Position numbers and translations under genes: made by a program. Shown one piece after another: positions 61,770 to 64,000 of a stretch of DNA of 64,000 nucleotides (position 1 is the stretch's first letter; the number at the start of each line of letters is the position of its first letter). The notes beneath the pieces were generated by a model that was given only the letters and a program-made list of their open reading frames with translations, searched no databases and was not told the DNA's origin. The stretch comes from Beduinella massiliensis (GTDB taxonomy: Bacteria > Bacillota > Clostridia > Christensenellales > Aristaeellaceae), in NCBI RefSeq assembly GCF_900199405.1, contig NZ_LT963430.1, positions 3,317,605-3,381,604 of the forward strand, written 5' to 3'.

Positions 61770-63182
61770 TCAAACGACCCGCGGCTCCAGCCGGTAAACG
61801 ATGCCCCCGCGGCGATATTTGAATGTGAGGGCCGTCCCATCCTCCGCGGGGAGGCAGCGACCGGCCAGAATTTCGCCGCAAAGCCCTTCCATATCCCGGG
61901 CGACCTGCAGGCAAAGGGGGTTGTAATAGGCGATGCCGCCGCTGACGATGCGCTCCTGCTCGAGAAGTTCACAGCTCGCGTCCTGCATGCGGTGTCCGCC
62001 AAAAAACGTCATTTCCGCCATCCCTTCAAGCCGTGCGATGAAGTGCCGCAGATGCTTTTGATACCCGGCAATTACGTCGTGAAGCTCGTCGCGCTGCCCG
62101 TACAGGAGGACGATTTCCCCCGACCCCATCGCATCTCCCGTGAAGATCAGCCCCAGACTTTCGCACACATAGGCGACCGAGCCCACCGTATGCCCCGGGA
62201 GCTCGAGCACCTCAAAGCGTATTCCGCCGCCCAGGTCGATGACGTCGCCCTCTTTCACGGGGCGCAGCGCATCCGCTTTCACGGGGTCGGCCTGCGCGGC
62301 GTCGGGATGGCGCAGGCGGAAGCGCTCGATCTGCCGCGGCAGCGTCTTCACGTCGCGTTCATGCAGGTATACGGGCGCAAAGCCGCCCGCGTTTGCGTAA
62401 TGATCGCCGTGCGCATGCGTAATGGCCAGCTCGACCGGCAGGCGCGTCAAGTGCGACACGACGGCGGGCAGGTCTACCTCTCCCATGCCCGTATCGATCA
62501 GCAGGGCCTTCTCCTTCCCTTCCACGAGATAGCACGAAGCCCGGAAGTAATCCTCCATATGCCAAAGACCGGGCCGGATGCAGTGAATCTCCAGCTGCGT
62601 GCGGCGGCTTTGCGCGCGCAGCCAACGCTGTACGTCCGCGCGTTCCAAGGGGTTTTCATCCGTCCACGCGCTGCAAAGCGCCTGCTCATGCCCCTGCCCC
62701 CGAAGGGAAAGGGTCATCAGCCTGCCGTCCGCCAGCCCTCGTGCCCCGCCTGCAGGCGTTTGGGGCGTATCCTCCGGGCGGTAGAAGCTCCAGACCGGCG
62801 TCGTGCACACCGTGCGCACGGCGTATGGATCCCCCCAGCCGCCAACCGGTACAGCGGCCGCAAACAGACGGGGATACAGCGAAAGCAGCGCCCAGACGCC
62901 GTCCGCTCCCCTGTTCACGCCCAGAAGGTAGAGGCGCATGTCGTCCACCCTCGGATCCCGGCAGATCTCGTGCAGCAGGGCTGCGATCGCCTTTAACGCG
63001 CAGGCATCCGTCAGGCAGCCCTTCTCCGTTCGTATCAGGACGTAGCCTGCCTGCTGCGCGCTCCGCTCCTCCGGCCGCTCCCCCGAATACAAGCAGACGT
63101 AAAGCGGCTGCGATTCGGCAGGCGGCAGATGAAGGGTATACCGAAGCGTCGCGCCCTCCGCGCCACAATATGTGCGTTCCAT
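61770..63182 (-). CDS. fusion of an inactive esterase-like domain and a metallo-beta-lactamase-fold hydrolase
   Basis: 470 residues with no signal peptide. Residues 1-190 follow the alpha/beta-hydrolase pattern of PHB-depolymerase/feruloyl-esterase-like proteins (MRLYLLGVNRGADGVWALLS, FAAAVPVGGWGDPYAV, a His in RGQGHEQALCSAW). The nucleophile Ser of G-x-S-x-G is Asn90 in GVNRG, so this half should be inactive. Residues 200-460 form a metallo-beta-lactamase fold with complete metal motif HAHGDH (256-261), LPGHTVGSV, FTGDAMG and FFGGHR. GGGAGG precedes the ATG. It is downstream of a sugar-binding protein gene, so the substrate may be a sugar ester or lactone (inference). Confidence 0.85.
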   Translation of the reverse strand: MERTYCGAEGATLRYTLHLPPAESQPLYVCLYSGERPEERSAQQAGYVLIRTEKGCLTDACALKAIAALLHEICRDPRVDDMRLYLLGVNRGADGVWALLSLYPRLFAAAVPVGGWGDPYAVRTVCTTPVWSFYRPEDTPQTPAGGARGLADGRLMTLSLRGQGHEQALCSAWTDENPLERADVQRWLRAQSRRTQLEIHCIRPGLWHMEDYFRASCYLVEGKEKALLIDTGMGEVDLPAVVSHLTRLPVELAITHAHGDHYANAGGFAPVYLHERDVKTLPRQIERFRLRHPDAAQADPVKADALRPVKEGDVIDLGGGIRFEVLELPGHTVGSVAYVCESLGLIFTGDAMGSGEIVLLYGQRDELHDVIAGYQKHLRHFIARLEGMAEMTFFGGHRMQDASCELLEQERIVSGGIAYYNPLCLQVARDMEGLCGEILAGRCLPAEDGTALTFKYRRGGIVYRLEPRVV

Positions 63183-63205
63183 GATATCCTCCCGCTTTCA
63201 AACAC

Positions 63206-63230
63206 GGCGCCGCGCTTGCCGCGCGGCGCC
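63206..63230 (-). promoter_or_regulatory. intercistronic hairpin
   Basis: GGCGCCGCGC and GCGCGGCGCC form a perfect 10-bp stem around TTGCC between the sugar-binding protein gene and the fusion gene. No U-run; probably a message-stabilising hairpin after the binding-protein gene. Confidence 0.55.
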
Positions 63231-63241
63231 ATGTGATGTCC

Positions 63242-64000
63242 TTATTTGCTGAGCGCGTTCATCTCGTCCAATACAGGCTGAATATAGGTGTTCATCGCCT
63301 CTTTTACCCAGGCGTTCCAGTTCTCCTCCAAATCGCCCTCCTTCAGGATCAGCGCCGCGTATTCATCGGGGTAGATGAAGCTGACGCGATCCCGGGACGG
63401 GGAGGTGTAAAAGCGCAGATCCCAGTCCGCATCGAGCACGGTACCGGCGCCGAGCTCGTGCTTGATCTCGTACAGCGTCTTCACGCGATCGCGATAAATT
63501 TGTGGATAGGTGGGATTGATGATGCCGAAGTCGTCGGAGAGCACGTACACGTTGCTCCAGCAGCGCTGCGCCGTCGCGTATTTTTCGCGCACGACGCCCG
63601 GCGTGAGCACCTCGATCTCCCCGTCCTCCGCGCGTTTCCAGTCGATGCCTTCAAGCCCCAGGCGCTGCACGAGCTGCGCGTCGTCCGTGCACATGTAGTC
63701 GAGGAAGTCCATCAGCCGCTCGAAGCGCGGCGTGTCCGCCACGAGCTGCGGCGACACCAGCAGCGCATTCGCAAAGTTCGCCAGCTCAGCGCTGTGATAC
63801 CTGCCGTCCATGCCGGTTATGACCGCCGTATGCACCACGTCGTCGTAGTTGAGCCCCAGGTTCGCCTCCATGTACCCGCGATAGCGATCCATGAACACCG
63901 CCATGCCGCATTCCACCGTGATCGCGGTGTTGCCCGTCGTATAAAAATCCTCCGCGCCCTCGTTGGTCTTGAGCGTGTAGAACTCGGGGTTGATCAGCCC
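63242..64000 (-). CDS. extracellular sugar-binding protein of an ABC importer (partial, C-terminal part)
   Basis: The last 252 residues of a solute-binding protein; the start lies beyond the right edge. The sequence GLINPEFYTLKTNEGAEDFY followed by TGNTAITVECG, and later LMDFLDYMCTDDAQLVQRLG and IDWKRAEDGEIEVLTPGV, is the pattern of large LplA/YtcQ-type oligosaccharide-binding proteins, in which FLDYxxTDEG and GIDYxxxDDG mark the C-terminal lobe. The permeases are expected to lie outside the window. Substrate unknown. Confidence 0.9.
   Translation of the reverse strand, partial: GLINPEFYTLKTNEGAEDFYTTGNTAITVECGMAVFMDRYRGYMEANLGLNYDDVVHTAVITGMDGRYHSAELANFANALLVSPQLVADTPRFERLMDFLDYMCTDDAQLVQRLGLEGIDWKRAEDGEIEVLTPGVVREKYATAQRCWSNVYVLSDDFGIINPTYPQIYRDRVKTLYEIKHELGAGTVLDADWDLRFYTSPSRDRVSFIYPDEYAALILKEGDLEENWNAWVKEAMNTYIQPVLDEMNALSK

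Overview
The window is 64 kb of GC-rich DNA that reads as a chromosome segment of a high-GC member of the Bacillota, most likely class Clostridia. The evidence is a T-box leader in front of ileS, intramembrane-sensing kinase/ABC exporter modules of the BceRS-AB type, LplB/YtcP-type sugar permeases, a CotH-family gene under an ECF sigma/anti-sigma pair, TTGACA-N17-TATAAT promoters and strong AGGAGG ribosome sites. The assignment below class level is not attempted. The sequence holds one tRNA gene, no rRNA, no CRISPR array and no recognisable transposase.

Layout. 0-3.4 kb: a sugar ABC importer (partial) with an RpiB-type isomerase and a LacI repressor, with matching palindromic operators at both promoters. 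3.5-8.2 kb: two-component system plus ABC exporter of the bacitracin/peptide-sensing type. 8.4-10.5 kb: an AT-rich island with a complete controller-protein-regulated type II restriction-modification system (D12 methylase, C protein, PD-(D/E)XK nuclease, tandem C-boxes). 10.6-20.4 kb: a long leftward operon for an exopolysaccharide (four glycosyltransferases, a polymerase/ligase-like membrane protein, a priming sugar transferase) that runs on into a six-hairpin glycosidase-like gene, proC and a secreted CHAP hydrolase. 20.6-22.4 kb: GDPD phosphodiesterase and an AraC/GyrI regulator. 22.4-29.5 kb: a GntR-controlled glycan-use operon (two permeases, binding protein, apiosidase-like hydrolase, cupin, TIM-barrel isomerase).

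29.6-43.3 kb: mostly housekeeping and envelope genes: tcdA, a secreted protein with six peptidoglycan-binding repeats, a CbiB-like membrane protein, a small ABC exporter with a HAD hydrolase, then T-box-ileS followed six bases later by a GH4-like gene, an rRNA-methylase-like gene, a pseudouridine synthase and a small membrane protein. 43.3-45.2 kb: an AT-rich patch with a frameshifted small ORF and a flavin reductase, then a GNAT gene. 45.3-52.9 kb: a TRAP transporter (DctPQM), a TatA, an enolase-superfamily sugar-acid dehydratase with a Tat signal peptide and a second internal start, and a membrane-anchored AraC regulator. 53.2-64 kb: phosphoesterase, tRNA-Ala, asnS, Nudix, GNAT, the ECF sigma/anti-sigma/CotH operon, miaA, an esterase-like/metallo-beta-lactamase fusion and a partial sugar-binding protein.

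The most unusual observations are: the Tat-tagged dehydratase with two well-formed translation starts, clustered with its own tatA; a 100-bp exact copy of part of the phosphoesterase gene inserted 7.8 kb away into a proline-rich repeat gene; mirrored arrays of 9-bp repeats around a TATAAT box at 41.3 kb; and two degenerate enzymes (a GH4-like protein without its metal ligands, co-transcribed with ileS, and an esterase with Asn in place of Ser fused to a metallo-beta-lactamase).
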